Assembly: GCF_024453815.1 (NCBI RefSeq)
Contig: NZ_CP072934.1
Location: 186,001 to 250,000 of the forward strand
DNA from: Corynebacterium pseudogenitalium
GTDB taxonomy: Bacteria; Actinomycetota; Actinomycetes; Mycobacteriales; Mycobacteriaceae
Length of the DNA stretch: 64,000 nucleotides
Direction: 5' to 3'
Shown here: piece by piece, positions 25,608 to 33,692 of the stretch
Layout of the letters: every line of letters starts with the position of its first letter
Numbering within the stretch: position 1 is the first letter of the stretch
Made by a program: the position numbers and the translations under genes
The notes under the pieces: model-generated
The model's database searches: none
Told to the model about the DNA's origin: nothing
The model's input: the letters and a program-made list of their open reading frames with translations, nothing else

Positions 25608-26120
25608 CTAGTTCGAGCCCGTGTAGAGCCCCGAGCTGTCCTTGGCAAGGTTCTTCTGTGCCTGGCCTGGGCGCAGGTTCTTCAGCTCGTTGACGGAATC
25701 GATGGTCTTCTTCGGCGCGCGGATCTTCTTCAGGCTCTTCACGCCGACCAGCGCCAGGATGCCCGCCAGGGCGATCATGATGGCGAAGACGATCAGGAAC
25801 GCCCAACCCCGGTGCATCCAGGAGGACAGCATCTCGGCGAATGCGAAGAAAAGGAAGAAGGAGGAGTACAGGGCGATAACACCCGCGACGCCCAGGAGGC
25901 CGCCGCCGACGGCGCCCTTCTTGGCCTCGCCGATAACCTCGGCCTTGGCCAGCTCAATCTCGCCGCGAACCAGGGTGGATACCTGCTCGGAGGCGTTCGA
26001 AATCAACGTACCGATGGAGTCCTTGCCCGGGTGGGTGACATCGGTGTCGTGCAAAGGAATCGAGTTAACCTTTGCGGACACTGCAAACGTTCCACTGGTG
26101 TACAGACCTTCGTTGCTCAC
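25608..26120 (-). CDS. DUF1469 / holin superfamily III membrane protein
   Basis: A 170-residue protein. A soluble N-terminus leads into the amphipathic STLVRGEIELAKAEVIGEAK helix, typical of DUF1469 (phage-holin superfamily III) proteins. Two membrane helices follow (LLGVAGVIALYSSFFLFFAF and AFLIVFAIMIALAGILALVGV), then a basic tail. Function is unknown; the name 'holin' here is by fold only, and the genomic context is chromosomal rather than phage. The GTG at 26120 is preceded by AGGAAGG. The equivalent gene lies beside ephE in mycobacteria. Confidence 0.88.
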   Translation of the reverse strand: MSNEGLYTSGTFAVSAKVNSIPLHDTDVTHPGKDSIGTLISNASEQVSTLVRGEIELAKAEVIGEAKKGAVGGGLLGVAGVIALYSSFFLFFAFAEMLSSWMHRGWAFLIVFAIMIALAGILALVGVKSLKKIRAPKKTIDSVNELKNLRPGQAQKNLAKDSSGLYTGSN

Positions 26121-26201
26121 TGTATGTTCAACCTTCCTGCGATTATTGAATGCACTCAACCCTAGCAACCATTGATGGGATTTGTCGCACACCCTCAGGG
26201 C

Positions 26202-27008
26202 TTAGGCAGACTTATCTTTCTTCATGGCCTTTGCCAGCAGCGTCCCTGCCACGGCTAACGCGGTCACGCCCGCGATGACGGACGCCCCGATACCGACTTC
26301 TTTCGCGTTCGGGATCTGGATCAGCGGCTCCGGATTCTTGAACGTCTGCACGTCCCAGCCTTCCGCCTGCGCGTGCTTGCGCAGCGCCCGGTCCGGGTTG
26401 ACTGCGACGGGGTTGCCCACCAGCTCCAGCATGGGGATGTCGGTGGCGGAGTCGGAGTAGGCGTAGCTGCGATCCAGGTCGTAGCCGTGTTCGGCGACGA
26501 ATTCGCGGATGGCTTCGGCCTTGGCGTCGCCTTTGAGGTAGCGGGTGATGCGGCCGGTGAGGGTGCCGTCGACAACCTCGACCTCGCTGGCGACAATCAT
26601 GTCGATGCCCAGCTCCTTCGCAATCGGCGCGACCAAAATATTTGCCGACGCCGAGATAATAATGACGTCGTGGCCGAGCTTACGGTGCGCCTCGATGAGC
26701 TCGCGGGCCTCCGAGTAGATCGCCGGGGTGATCACGTTGTGCATCGTTTCGGTGGTGACAGCGGTGACGTCCTCGACGCTCCAGCCGGTGATCATGTTGG
26801 CCAGGTTGTCGCGGGTGGTGTCCATCTGTTCGCTGCTCTGCCCGACGAGCATGTAGGCGGCTTTGGTCAGGTAGAGGTCCAGCGCTTCCTGGCGTGTGAT
26901 CATGCCGTTGTTCAGGAACTCTTTGCCGAACGCGAACACGGACGACGTGGCGATGATCGTCTTATCCAGATCAAAAAACGCCGCTACCGGTGCCGAATTC
27001 GAAGCCAT
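26202..27008 (-). CDS. HAD-superfamily IB phosphatase (SerB-like) with C-terminal membrane segment
   Basis: A 268-residue HAD hydrolase. Motif I FFDLDKTII (Asp13, Asp15), motif II serine in IIISASANI, motif III lysine in YLKGDAK and motif IV YSDSATDIPMLE are all present. Subfamily IB includes phosphoserine and lipid-headgroup phosphatases; a ~20-residue hydrophobic segment near the C-terminus (ASVIAGVTALAVAGTLLA) suggests a membrane-associated substrate. ATG 27008 lies 7 bases after TAGAAT (27016-27021, minus), so it is probably leaderless. Upstream in-frame codons to 27068 are not used in this model. Orthologue by synteny: Rv3661. Confidence 0.92.
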   Translation of the reverse strand: MASNSAPVAAFFDLDKTIIATSSVFAFGKEFLNNGMITRQEALDLYLTKAAYMLVGQSSEQMDTTRDNLANMITGWSVEDVTAVTTETMHNVITPAIYSEARELIEAHRKLGHDVIIISASANILVAPIAKELGIDMIVASEVEVVDGTLTGRITRYLKGDAKAEAIREFVAEHGYDLDRSYAYSDSATDIPMLELVGNPVAVNPDRALRKHAQAEGWDVQTFKNPEPLIQIPNAKEVGIGASVIAGVTALAVAGTLLAKAMKKDKSA

Positions 27009-27030
27009 GTGGCACATTCTAACGCCACAT
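27007..27030. promoter_or_regulatory. Inverted repeat overlapping the HAD gene -10 box
   Basis: ATGTGGC (27007-27013) and GCCACAT (27024-27030) form a 7-bp inverted repeat with a 10-bp spacer. It encloses the putative TAGAAT -10 box and the start codon of the HAD phosphatase, a suitable place for a repressor. Confidence 0.35.
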
Positions 27031-27058
27031 ACACGAACGCGTTGGGCTGTGCAGAATG

Positions 27059-27108
27059 TTATCCACAAATCAGGGTCGAGCGTTCAGGCAACAGGGGAGT
27101 TATCCACA
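27059..27108 (+). promoter_or_regulatory. Two perfect DnaA boxes upstream of ssd
   Basis: TTATCCACA, the exact DnaA-box consensus, occurs at 27059-27067 and again at 27100-27108 in the same orientation, 41 bp apart. They lie in the 153-bp divergent intergenic region between the HAD phosphatase and ssd. I found no other exact copy in the window by eye. No A+T-rich unwinding region is present, so this is a regulatory or titration site rather than oriC. Confidence 0.6.
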
Positions 27109-27161
27109 GGCGCGTTCCAAACCGTTGTGGGGCGGTTGTGGCGTGGGTGATGCTCGAAGCC

Positions 27162-28142
27162 ATGAGCACGCACAACATCACCATCGCCGTCAGCGACGCG
27201 GCGCTGCACCCCGAGGCCATGCACCTCGCGGCGGCAACAGGTATGCCCGTCACCGACCTCAGTAGCGCCGAGCCGGCGGAGGTCGCCCGCCGTTGTGAGC
27301 AGGCCTTCGCCATACTTATCGACGCCCACTTCGCCACCTACCTGCCACCCGCGGTACTGCGCCGCCCGAATTGTTTCGAGCTCGGCCAGCAGCGCGGCGC
27401 CTACGACGTCCCGGATCAGTCCGGACAGCTGCTGCGCGCGATTGGGGCGCTGCGGACACCGAAGGAACGCGGCAGGGTCATCGGCGTGGTGGGCGCGTCC
27501 GGCGGCGTGGGCGCCTCGACGTTTGCGGCGGCGTGCGCCAGGGCCGCGGCCCCGTCGACCCTGGTTGATGGGCACGCGCACTCCGGCGGGCTGGACCTGC
27601 TGCTCGGTATCGAGGAGGAGATCGGCGCGCGGTGGGGCGAGATCGCGATCGGGGAGGGCGCGGTCGCCCGCGAGGACGTGCGCCGCGCGCTGCCCGCCAC
27701 CCCGGACGGCGTGGCGGTGATGACGTGTAGCAGGGAGGTCTCCGGCGCTGGTCTCGGGGATGGTGTGGATGAACTTGAGGCGCTGGTGGAGGTGCTCGGC
27801 ACCGGCGGGGTGACCGTGGTGGACGCCCCGTGCGCGCAGCTGCCCGCGCGCTGCGACGTAGTGGCGATCCTGGTCGCCCCGCAGGTCAGGGCGGTGTCCG
27901 CGGCGGCGCAACTGGTCGCCCAGTGCGAGCGAGCCGGGCTGCGGCACGTGCTGGTGGTCAGGGACATCGGGTGGGCTGGCATCGGCGTGGACGAGATCGC
28001 CGCGATTGCGGGTTCGCGGGTGGTGGCCACCATCGGCCAGGTCCGCGGGCTGACGAAGCGCGTCGAGCAGCGCGGCCTGCCGCAGCGGTTGCCTACTGGG
28101 CTTGCGAAGGCGGCAAAAGCTGTGCTCGAGGAGGTGGCCTAG
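27162..28142 (+). CDS. Septum-site-determining / CpaE-TadZ-like ATPase-fold protein
   Basis: A 326-residue protein of the helicase/secretion-neighbourhood CpaE-like family (ssd in M. tuberculosis). A receiver-like N-terminal third is followed by a MinD/ParA fold. The deviant Walker A reads VVGASGGVGASTFA, with Ala where the catalytic Lys (GK-S/T) should be, so nucleotide hydrolysis is doubtful. In Tad systems TadZ/CpaE places the pilus machine, and mycobacterial Ssd has been linked to division. ATG 27162 is chosen; an in-frame ATG at 27150 is equally possible. The stop overlaps tadA by one base. Confidence 0.85.
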   Translation: MSTHNITIAVSDAALHPEAMHLAAATGMPVTDLSSAEPAEVARRCEQAFAILIDAHFATYLPPAVLRRPNCFELGQQRGAYDVPDQSGQLLRAIGALRTPKERGRVIGVVGASGGVGASTFAAACARAAAPSTLVDGHAHSGGLDLLLGIEEEIGARWGEIAIGEGAVAREDVRRALPATPDGVAVMTCSREVSGAGLGDGVDELEALVEVLGTGGVTVVDAPCAQLPARCDVVAILVAPQVRAVSAAAQLVAQCERAGLRHVLVVRDIGWAGIGVDEIAAIAGSRVVATIGQVRGLTKRVEQRGLPQRLPTGLAKAAKAVLEEVA

Positions 28143-29230
28143 TGGATCGGGACTTGTTACTACGCGTGCAACGCCGCATGGCCGACGAGCCCGGGGAGGT
28201 CGACGCCACCCGGCTTGCGGCGCTGATCCGCGAAGAGGCCGTCGTTATCAGTGACGTGGACGTGCTGGCCGCGATGCGCCAACTTCGCGACGACACCTCC
28301 GGCGCCGGGCCCCTGGAACCGCTGCTCGCCGGCGGGGAGGTGACCGACATCTGCGTCAACGCCCCCGACCGCGTGTTCGTGGACCGCGGGCACGGCCTCG
28401 AGCGCAGCGAGATCCGCTTCGACTCCGAGGAGTCCGTGCGCCGACTGGCCACGCGCCTGGCGCTGCGCTGCGGGCGCCGCCTTGACGACGCCCAACCCTA
28501 CTGCGACGGACATTTCCGCAGGCCGGACGGCTCGATTATCCGCTTCCACGCGGTGCTGGCGCCCACGGCCGTGGCGGGCACGTGCCTGTCGCTGCGCGTG
28601 CTGCGCACCACCACCGCCACCCTCGACGAGCTGGTGTCCAGCGGCACGATGGACGAGGAGCGCGCCGAGATGCTGCGCGAGATTGTTTGGGCCCGGCGCG
28701 CCTTCGTCATCGTGGGCGGGACCGGTTCAGGCAAGACGACGTTGCTCTCAGCGATGCTTGCAGAGGTGGCGCCGCACGAGCGGATCCTGGCGATCGAGGA
28801 CACCCTGGAGCTGACCCCGAACCACCCGCACGTGCTGAACCTGAATACGCGGGCGGTGAACACGGAGGGCGCCGACCAGGTCACGATTGCGGACCTTGTC
28901 CGCCAGTCGCTGCGGATGCGCCCGGACCGGATCGTGGTGGGGGAGATCCGCGGGGCGGAGGTGACGGACCTCCTCGCGGCGCTGAACACCGGTCACGAGG
29001 GCGGCGCTGGCACCTTGCACGCCAACGCGATCGAGGAGGTCCCGGCCCGGTTTGAGGCGCTCGCTGCGCTCGGCGGGATGGGGCGCGACGCCCTGCACGC
29101 GCAGCTCGCGCCAGCCCTGGACACGGTGATTGTGATGCAGCGCCGCCCCGACGGCCGCCGCGTCCTGCACCAGATCGGCGCCCTGGAGGGCAACCCGGTG
29201 ACCACACGAGTGATCTGGCAGCGGCCATGA
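28142..29230 (+). CDS. tadA: TadA/VirB11-type pilus assembly ATPase
   Basis: A 362-residue type II/IV secretion ATPase. Walker A GGTGSGKTTLLSA is at about 192-204; the Asp-box ILAIEDTLEL, Walker B region RIVVGEIRGAEVTDLL and His-box TGHEGGAGTLHANA follow. It powers Flp pilus assembly or disassembly on the cytoplasmic face. GTG 28142 overlaps the ssd stop by one base (TAGTG), and the 3' end overlaps tadB (ATGA), so the cluster is tightly coupled. The length fits the shorter actinobacterial 'helicase/secretion neighbourhood ATPase' subfamily. Confidence 0.94.
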   Translation: MDRDLLLRVQRRMADEPGEVDATRLAALIREEAVVISDVDVLAAMRQLRDDTSGAGPLEPLLAGGEVTDICVNAPDRVFVDRGHGLERSEIRFDSEESVRRLATRLALRCGRRLDDAQPYCDGHFRRPDGSIIRFHAVLAPTAVAGTCLSLRVLRTTTATLDELVSSGTMDEERAEMLREIVWARRAFVIVGGTGSGKTTLLSAMLAEVAPHERILAIEDTLELTPNHPHVLNLNTRAVNTEGADQVTIADLVRQSLRMRPDRIVVGEIRGAEVTDLLAALNTGHEGGAGTLHANAIEEVPARFEALAALGGMGRDALHAQLAPALDTVIVMQRRPDGRRVLHQIGALEGNPVTTRVIWQRP

Positions 29231-29976
29231 CGTACCTGTTCGCATTCGCGGCCTGTGTGGCCTGGACGGGAGGGGTGCCTGTGCGTCGGATTCGCCCGCG
29301 TGCGGTGTCCTGGGGGTGGGTGCCGCCGGTGGCGCTCGCTGTGGCGCTGCTGGTCATCGTGACGGATCGCGCGGCGGTGGTTATCGCTGCCGCGCTCGCC
29401 GGGGCGACGGTGCTCTACGCCTACTCGCGGCGCCGCGCCGGGCAGGCGTTGGTGCGGCGCCAGGAGGCGGCCTCGCAGTTTCTCGGCCACATCAGCGCCA
29501 GCCTGCAGGCAGGTTCCTCGCTTCTCGACGCCACCCTTCGCGCCACCGACCAACTCCCCGACACCACCCCCACCGACCTGCTTGCCGACGCCTCCCTGTT
29601 CTGCCACGTGCTAAGCACCGGCGACGCCGCGGGGCTTCGCACCCCGGAGCTGTCCCGGGTGGAGGCCCTGTGGCGGGTCGGGGTGCAACGCGGCGTGCCG
29701 ATCGCCTCCCTGGTCACCGCCGCACGCGAGGAGATCGACGCTGCGCTGCGCCACCGCGCCGCCACCGCCGCGGCGTTGGCCGGGCCGAAGACGAGCGCGG
29801 TGGTGCTCTCCCTGCTTCCGCTGGCCGGGATCGGTATGGGCGCCGCGATGGGGGCGCGCCCGCTGCACTTTTTGACCGGCACCAACTTGGGCGGGGTGCT
29901 GCTCATTGCCGGCACCGCGCTGGTGGGGGCCGGTTTCTGTACGTCACAACACATCATTGAAAGGGCAACCCAATGA
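29227..29976 (+). CDS. tadB: TadB-like type II secretion F-domain membrane protein
   Basis: A 249-residue inner-membrane platform protein. Two N-terminal helices (FAFAACVAWTGGV and VALAVALLVIVTDRAAVVIA) precede the T2SSF domain with ASLQAGSSLLDATLRAT and LWRVGVQRGVPIASLV, and two C-terminal helices follow. It is predicted to connect TadA to the growing pilus. It overlaps tadA and tadC by 4 bp each. Confidence 0.88.
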   Translation: MTYLFAFAACVAWTGGVPVRRIRPRAVSWGWVPPVALAVALLVIVTDRAAVVIAAALAGATVLYAYSRRRAGQALVRRQEAASQFLGHISASLQAGSSLLDATLRATDQLPDTTPTDLLADASLFCHVLSTGDAAGLRTPELSRVEALWRVGVQRGVPIASLVTAAREEIDAALRHRAATAAALAGPKTSAVVLSLLPLAGIGMGAAMGARPLHFLTGTNLGGVLLIAGTALVGAGFCTSQHIIERATQ

Positions 29977-30527
29977 GTACGTTTGTTACCGCTTTGTGCG
30001 TCGCTGGCGCGATGGCCGTCGCCGGGCACAGCCCACGCGGCCGGGTGGGGCGCGACGTGACCCGTGCGCCGAAGACCCCGCGGGACGGGCCGTCGCCAAG
30101 CCCCGGCAGGAGCGCAACCGACATCCGGCTCTTCGCGGCGTGCTGCCGCGCAGGCCTGCCGGTTGCCGCTGCCGCGGGCGCAGTGGCCGACACCCACGGC
30201 GAGGACCCAAGCCCCTGGCACACCGTGGCGGCGCTCAGCGCACTCGGGGCCGACCCGACACGCGCCTGGGCGGAGCTACACGCGGTGCCGGGTGGGGAGG
30301 AGCTCGCGCACCTGGTGGCCTTATCTAACACCACCGGCGCAACCCTCGCCGCGGGCTGCGAACGCATCGCGGTCAGCCTGACCGCGGACGCCGCCGACCA
30401 CGCCACCGCCCGCGCCGAGCGCGCCGGGGTGCTCATCGCACTCCCACTGACCGCTTTCTTCCTGCCGGCGTTCTTCGTCCTCGGCTTGGCGCCCGTGGTG
30501 GTCAGCCTGGGCCAAACCCTGTTTTAA
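29973..30527 (+). CDS. tadC: TadC-like type II secretion F-domain membrane protein
   Basis: A 184-residue protein with a T2SSF domain: FAACCRAGLPVAAAAGAVAD, LVALSNTTGATLAAGCERIA, and a C-terminal pair of hydrophobic stretches (LIALPLTAFFLPAFFVLGLA). It pairs with TadB as the second platform subunit. It is shorter than Gram-negative TadC (~300), as is usual in the actinobacterial Rv3657c-like version. Overlap with tadB indicates coupling; the pilin gene follows after 28 bp with its own AAGGAG Shine-Dalgarno. Confidence 0.86.
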   Translation: MSTFVTALCVAGAMAVAGHSPRGRVGRDVTRAPKTPRDGPSPSPGRSATDIRLFAACCRAGLPVAAAAGAVADTHGEDPSPWHTVAALSALGADPTRAWAELHAVPGGEELAHLVALSNTTGATLAAGCERIAVSLTADAADHATARAERAGVLIALPLTAFFLPAFFVLGLAPVVVSLGQTLF

Positions 30528-30555
30528 AACACCAACAACTAATAAGGAGATAAAA

Positions 30556-30774
30556 ATGTCTATGAATCTTGTTCACGCTGCAGCTGCCCGAATTATCACG
30601 CGCATGCAGGCGAAACTATCCAACGACGACGGGCTTTCGACCATCGAATACGCCTTTGGTACTTTGGCTGCCGCGGCCCTTGCCGGGGTGCTCTACATGG
30701 TGGTCACCAGCAACGGCGTCTCCGACGCCATCGAAGGCGTGATCACCGACGCGCTGACCAACAAGCCGGGCTAG
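30556..30774 (+). CDS. Flp-type pilin (DUF4244)
   Basis: A 72-residue prepilin. A hydrophilic leader ends at SNDDG, then L-S-T-I-E-Y-A-F begins the mature helix, giving the type IV/Flp G-x4-E cleavage-site pattern. The hydrophobic stretch GTLAAAALAGVLYMVVTS follows. AAGGAG lies 8 bases before the ATG, the best ribosome binding site in the cluster, fitting a major structural subunit. It is the likely pilus shaft protein made by the tadABC products. No prepilin peptidase gene is present in this window. Confidence 0.9.
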   Translation: MSMNLVHAAAARIITRMQAKLSNDDGLSTIEYAFGTLAAAALAGVLYMVVTSNGVSDAIEGVITDALTNKPG

Positions 30775-30777
30775 CCC

Positions 30778-31041
30778 ATGAACACCATCGAGGCAGCGCT
30801 CTCCCTGAGCGCCCTGGTGGTCGTCGCCGGTGTGATCGTGGCGGCGCTGGCCGCGATGGGCGCCTACATCTCGGCGGTGGACATCGCCGGGGCCGCAGCC
30901 CGCGCGCACGCCATCGGCCTGGACTACGACCCGCCCGCCGGGCGCGTGACCACCCAGGAACGCGGCGGCATGGTCACCGTGACCGCCCGCGTGCGCGGCA
31001 TGGAGGCCACCGCCGTCTTCCCAACCGAGTTCGGAGGCTAG
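30778..31041 (+). CDS. TadE-like pseudopilin
   Basis: An 87-residue protein beginning almost directly with a pilin-type helix, MNTIEAALSLSALVVVAGVI, whose Glu at position 5 resembles the pilin +5 glutamate, followed by a beta-rich tail (MVTVTARVRGMEATAVF). It lies 3 bp after the pilin gene and 2 bp before the next gene. By synteny it is the Rv3655c-type TadE protein, a minor pilin. The N-terminal leader is nearly absent, so processing is uncertain. Confidence 0.8.
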   Translation: MNTIEAALSLSALVVVAGVIVAALAAMGAYISAVDIAGAAARAHAIGLDYDPPAGRVTTQERGGMVTVTARVRGMEATAVFPTEFGG

Positions 31042-31043
31042 AC

Positions 31044-31367
31044 ATGCTTGGTCAACTCCGAAGCGACGAAGGCTCCGCATCTGTCACCACGGCGGGCATC
31101 ATCGCCGCGGTGACCGCGCTGGCTCTTGCGGTTGCGGCGGTGGTTGCCGGGGTGGCGAACACCCATCGGGCGCGCGTCGCCGCCGACCTCGCAGCTGTCG
31201 CCGCGGCCACCGCCCTCTACCAAGGTGTCGAGGCCTGCTCCACCGCCAACGACACCGCCCAGGCCAACGGTGGAAGCGTCGACACGTGCGAGGTTGACGG
31301 GCCGGACGTGCAGGTCAGCGTGCGCGTCGGCCGGGCCGTGCAGAAGGCGCGCGCCGGGCCGGTCTAG
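31044..31367 (+). CDS. Rv3654c-like TadE/TadG-type pseudopilin
   Basis: A 107-residue protein. A short leader (MLGQLRSDEG) is followed by S-A-S-V-T-T-A-G and a long hydrophobic helix (IIAAVTALALAVAAVVAGVA), then an alanine-rich stretch and a small domain with two cysteines (VEACSTAND, VDTCEVDG) that could form a disulfide. It belongs to the helicase/secretion-neighbourhood TadE-like family. Last gene of the pilus cluster; no clear terminator was found before the convergent HicB-like gene. Confidence 0.82.
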   Translation: MLGQLRSDEGSASVTTAGIIAAVTALALAVAAVVAGVANTHRARVAADLAAVAAATALYQGVEACSTANDTAQANGGSVDTCEVDGPDVQVSVRVGRAVQKARAGPV

Positions 31368-31423
31368 CAGGTGAGTGGCGTCTCGTCGTGAGCATCTCAG
31401 TGCGCGTGTGGTCTGTGCGCCAG

Positions 31424-31750
31424 TTAGACGGACGCGAGTTTTTGATTGACTAGTGCGTTGAGAGAAATTCCCTCTGTTTTAGCGGCGATAACCAACCGCC
31501 GATGCAGCGACGGAGACGTGCGCACGTTGAACTTCCCCGAATAGTTACGACTCCCCAATGGCACGGGAACCACCTCGCCGGAGGCCTCCATGTCTTCGAC
31601 AACCTCAGTCACAAGATCAATCAAACCGCGCTCGGCCTGGTGCCGATCTGCATCCAGCCAAGACAATGAGGGGAACTCAGCCACGGTCGCCACGTACTCC
31701 TGATCTTCTTCCGACCAGGAGACTTGATAGGTGTACTTATTGATGTCCAT
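31424..31750 (-). CDS. HicB-family antitoxin-like protein
   Basis: A 108-residue protein. The N-terminal half has the HicB RNase H-like fold: YTYQVSWSEEDQEYVATVAEFPSLSWLDAD. The C-terminal half has a ribbon-helix-helix-like segment (FNVRTSPSLHRRLVIAAKTEGISLNALVNQKLA) that would bind DNA. HicB normally neutralises a ~60-residue HicA toxin; no HicA-like dsRNA-binding frame is recognisable next to it, so it may be an orphan. It lies at the start of an A+T-richer islet with unknown ORFs, suggesting acquisition. Confidence 0.82.
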   Translation of the reverse strand: MDINKYTYQVSWSEEDQEYVATVAEFPSLSWLDADRHQAERGLIDLVTEVVEDMEASGEVVPVPLGSRNYSGKFNVRTSPSLHRRLVIAAKTEGISLNALVNQKLASV

Positions 31751-31755
31751 GCTGG

Positions 31756-32443
31756 CTACTCCGATTCACTCTTCTGCGTGCCTAGTTTCTCAATTGCTTC
31801 GAGAACCTGGTTCACTTGATATGGCTTGGCCTTGCCCTTCGCATTTTGAATATTGACACGAGGGTCACCCGGCCACGGGGTCTTGTAGGTTTGAACATCG
31901 ATTATTTTATGAGGAAAAGCATATATCGGCGCGGGTAAGAAGCCCTTGAACTTATTTAGGTTTTGGTTCGCAATATTTGTCCCAGACGGCGCGATCCACA
32001 ATTCTTCATTATTCCCGACATTCCTTGATGGACACGTACCCTTCCCGTTCGTCCCCGGGAAGGCATAGTGGCTGCTTTCCGAAATTCTCTCTTCGCTCAT
32101 TGATGGAAAAAACAAATTGCGAAAACCGGGGAATGATCTGCGTCGATGGGAATGAATCTCTCAAGGCGTACGTGATATCCCAGCCCGCGTCATACCATTG
32201 AAATCTATCGAATTGGTCTTTCCAGCGCGGGCGCTGATGAAAGCTATCGGGTTTCTCGAGAAAATTATCCTGAAATTCCCTCGTCCACTCAAGGATTTCG
32301 TTTCCTAAAGCTGGCTTAATCCCTATCTCCTCAGGAAGATAGAACCCTAGGTTTTTAGGCTCAGAGACTACTAGTTCTTTAGACGGCCATAAAGAGCTTG
32401 GATGGCTATACTCTGGACGAAGCAGAATTTTTCGAGAGGACAT
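31756..32443 (-). pseudogene. Unknown gene, probably one reading frame broken at a T6/A6 run
   Basis: Two minus-strand frames overlap by 107 bp: 32443-32009 (144 residues; contains FQWYDAGWDITYALRDSFP) and 32115-31756 (119 residues; ends VNQVLEAIEKLGTQ). The second has no ribosome binding site and only a TTG or internal ATG start. Removing one base from the A6 run at 32105-32110 (plus strand) joins them into a single 228-residue protein. I do not recognise the family. Base composition is visibly A+T-richer than the flanks. It could be a real frameshift, a variable tract or a sequencing error; a genuine overlapping pair is less likely. Confidence 0.55.
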
Positions 32444-32522
32444 AAACTACAGTATCCCAGCTTTACCGCCAGAGAAGCGGAAGATCTGTGATACACCCTG
32501 CTCAATCTGGTCAGGCGCCGCT

Positions 32523-33320
32523 CTATCCGGTGAGCAGCACCCCAAGTGCCGCGAGCGCCGCCAGGACGCACGGCACAACCTCCGCCTTGCCGATGTCCTT
32601 GGCAGTCCACCGCTTTCCGCGACGCGCGCTCAGTGGGAAGTACACTGCGCGGGCCAGCGCCAACACCAGTACCGCAACCATCCACCAACCGAACCCAACA
32701 AGGACGGTATATACGACCATCACCACGATTGCCACCACGTGGTAGCCGATACTGAACGCCAACATGGCGCTGCTGCCGCGGTCACGCACCATTGTCTTGA
32801 CCAGCGGCACCGTCCCGGTGAAGTAGAGCGCCAAAAACGTCGTCGCGACGATCGCCGGGCTGGACCAATCAGTCGGCAACCCGGCTAGGTGCGCGATCAC
32901 CGCGACCAGTAGTGCGGAGGCGACCGTCGTCGCTGCGCCACTGGCCAGCGAGCGCGGTCTGCGTTGCAGTGTTTCCCACACAGCGATGCCGACCAGTGGG
33001 GCGTAGCACCACGCCCACCTGAGCACCGACGGATCCTGCATGACCACGATCGCTACCGCGACCAGGGAGATCGCTCCGTAGGTGAGTACTGGCGGCATGT
33101 ACTGGCGGCGCCGCTCCACAGTGCGTGCCCGGGCCGCCTGGCCGAACGTGAAGAACGCGCAGTATCCGATAAACCACGCAATCAACAACCACACGATCGC
33201 GGCCGGGAAGCGCTCGGTGCCGAACGCGACGCCGAGGGTCCCCACAATGGCGGGGGTGAGCGCCATTGCCCACGCGCCGTGCTGGTTTGGGATCCACATG
33301 CGGAGTGTGCGTTTATCCAT
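32523..33320 (-). CDS. YwiC-like membrane protein
   Basis: A 265-residue polytopic protein with the YwiC-family opening WIPNQHGAWAMALTPAIVG, a conserved QHGAWAM motif near the N-terminus, and about eight hydrophobic helices. Function is unknown; in Bacillus ywiC lies near nitrate-respiration genes, but nothing here supports that role. The frame extends upstream to 33440, but ATG 33320 lies 7 bases after a TACACT -10 box (33328-33333, minus), giving a leaderless start and the conserved N-terminus. Confidence 0.88.
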   Translation of the reverse strand: MDKRTLRMWIPNQHGAWAMALTPAIVGTLGVAFGTERFPAAIVWLLIAWFIGYCAFFTFGQAARARTVERRRQYMPPVLTYGAISLVAVAIVVMQDPSVLRWAWCYAPLVGIAVWETLQRRPRSLASGAATTVASALLVAVIAHLAGLPTDWSSPAIVATTFLALYFTGTVPLVKTMVRDRGSSAMLAFSIGYHVVAIVVMVVYTVLVGFGWWMVAVLVLALARAVYFPLSARRGKRWTAKDIGKAEVVPCVLAALAALGVLLTG

Positions 33321-33473
33321 GCCCCGCAGTGTATCAATCAAAAGGACTATGATTAAGCTGAAAACCAGTAACCCCGGCGATTTACTCCTACTTTCGTAGT
33401 GCAGGGATCGTTCCGGGGCTTTCGAGGTAAAGGATAGCATTTCCGCTCGCTAGGGGCTGTGATGGATTTTGGT

Positions 33474-33692
33474 GCGTGCTGCGCCAAGGTGTGCACCAAA
33501 ATCCCGCTTTTCGGGATGGCGCCGTGGCGTTTCCCCAGGTCGCGACCCCTGCGCAAAGGGATTTGGTGTCACCCCAGCAGAACCGAGTGACAAAGGACGC
33601 AACCCACTTTTTGCGACCTGGGCTTTTGCCGGATTCGGCCGACCGGATTGCGTCCTTTGTCACTCGCTCCCCGATCTATGCACCAAATTCCC
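33474..33692. repeat. Intergenic mosaic repeat, copy C
   Basis: GGATTTTGGTGC (33474-33485) and GCACCAAAATCC (33493-33504) form one hairpin. An 81-bp module 1 is bounded by GAGTGACAAAGGACGCAA (33585-33602) and its exact inverse (33648-33665). The right end carries GCACCAAATTCCCGG (from 33679), which is inside the helicase reading frame. Compared with copies A, B and D the arm has A instead of C at one position, and the opposite arm carries the matching change. The 355-bp gap between the YwiC-like gene and the helicase stop contains nothing else I can identify. Confidence 0.8.

Noticed and set aside
25608..26120. Prophage holin
   Set aside because: DUF1469 proteins carry a holin-like fold name, but the gene lies in a conserved chromosomal block with no phage genes.
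27009..27161. 6C small RNA expected between the HAD phosphatase and ssd
   Set aside because: The synteny position fits, but neither strand shows two hairpins with runs of six C in the loops; only short C4 loops on the minus strand. Not supported without a covariance search.
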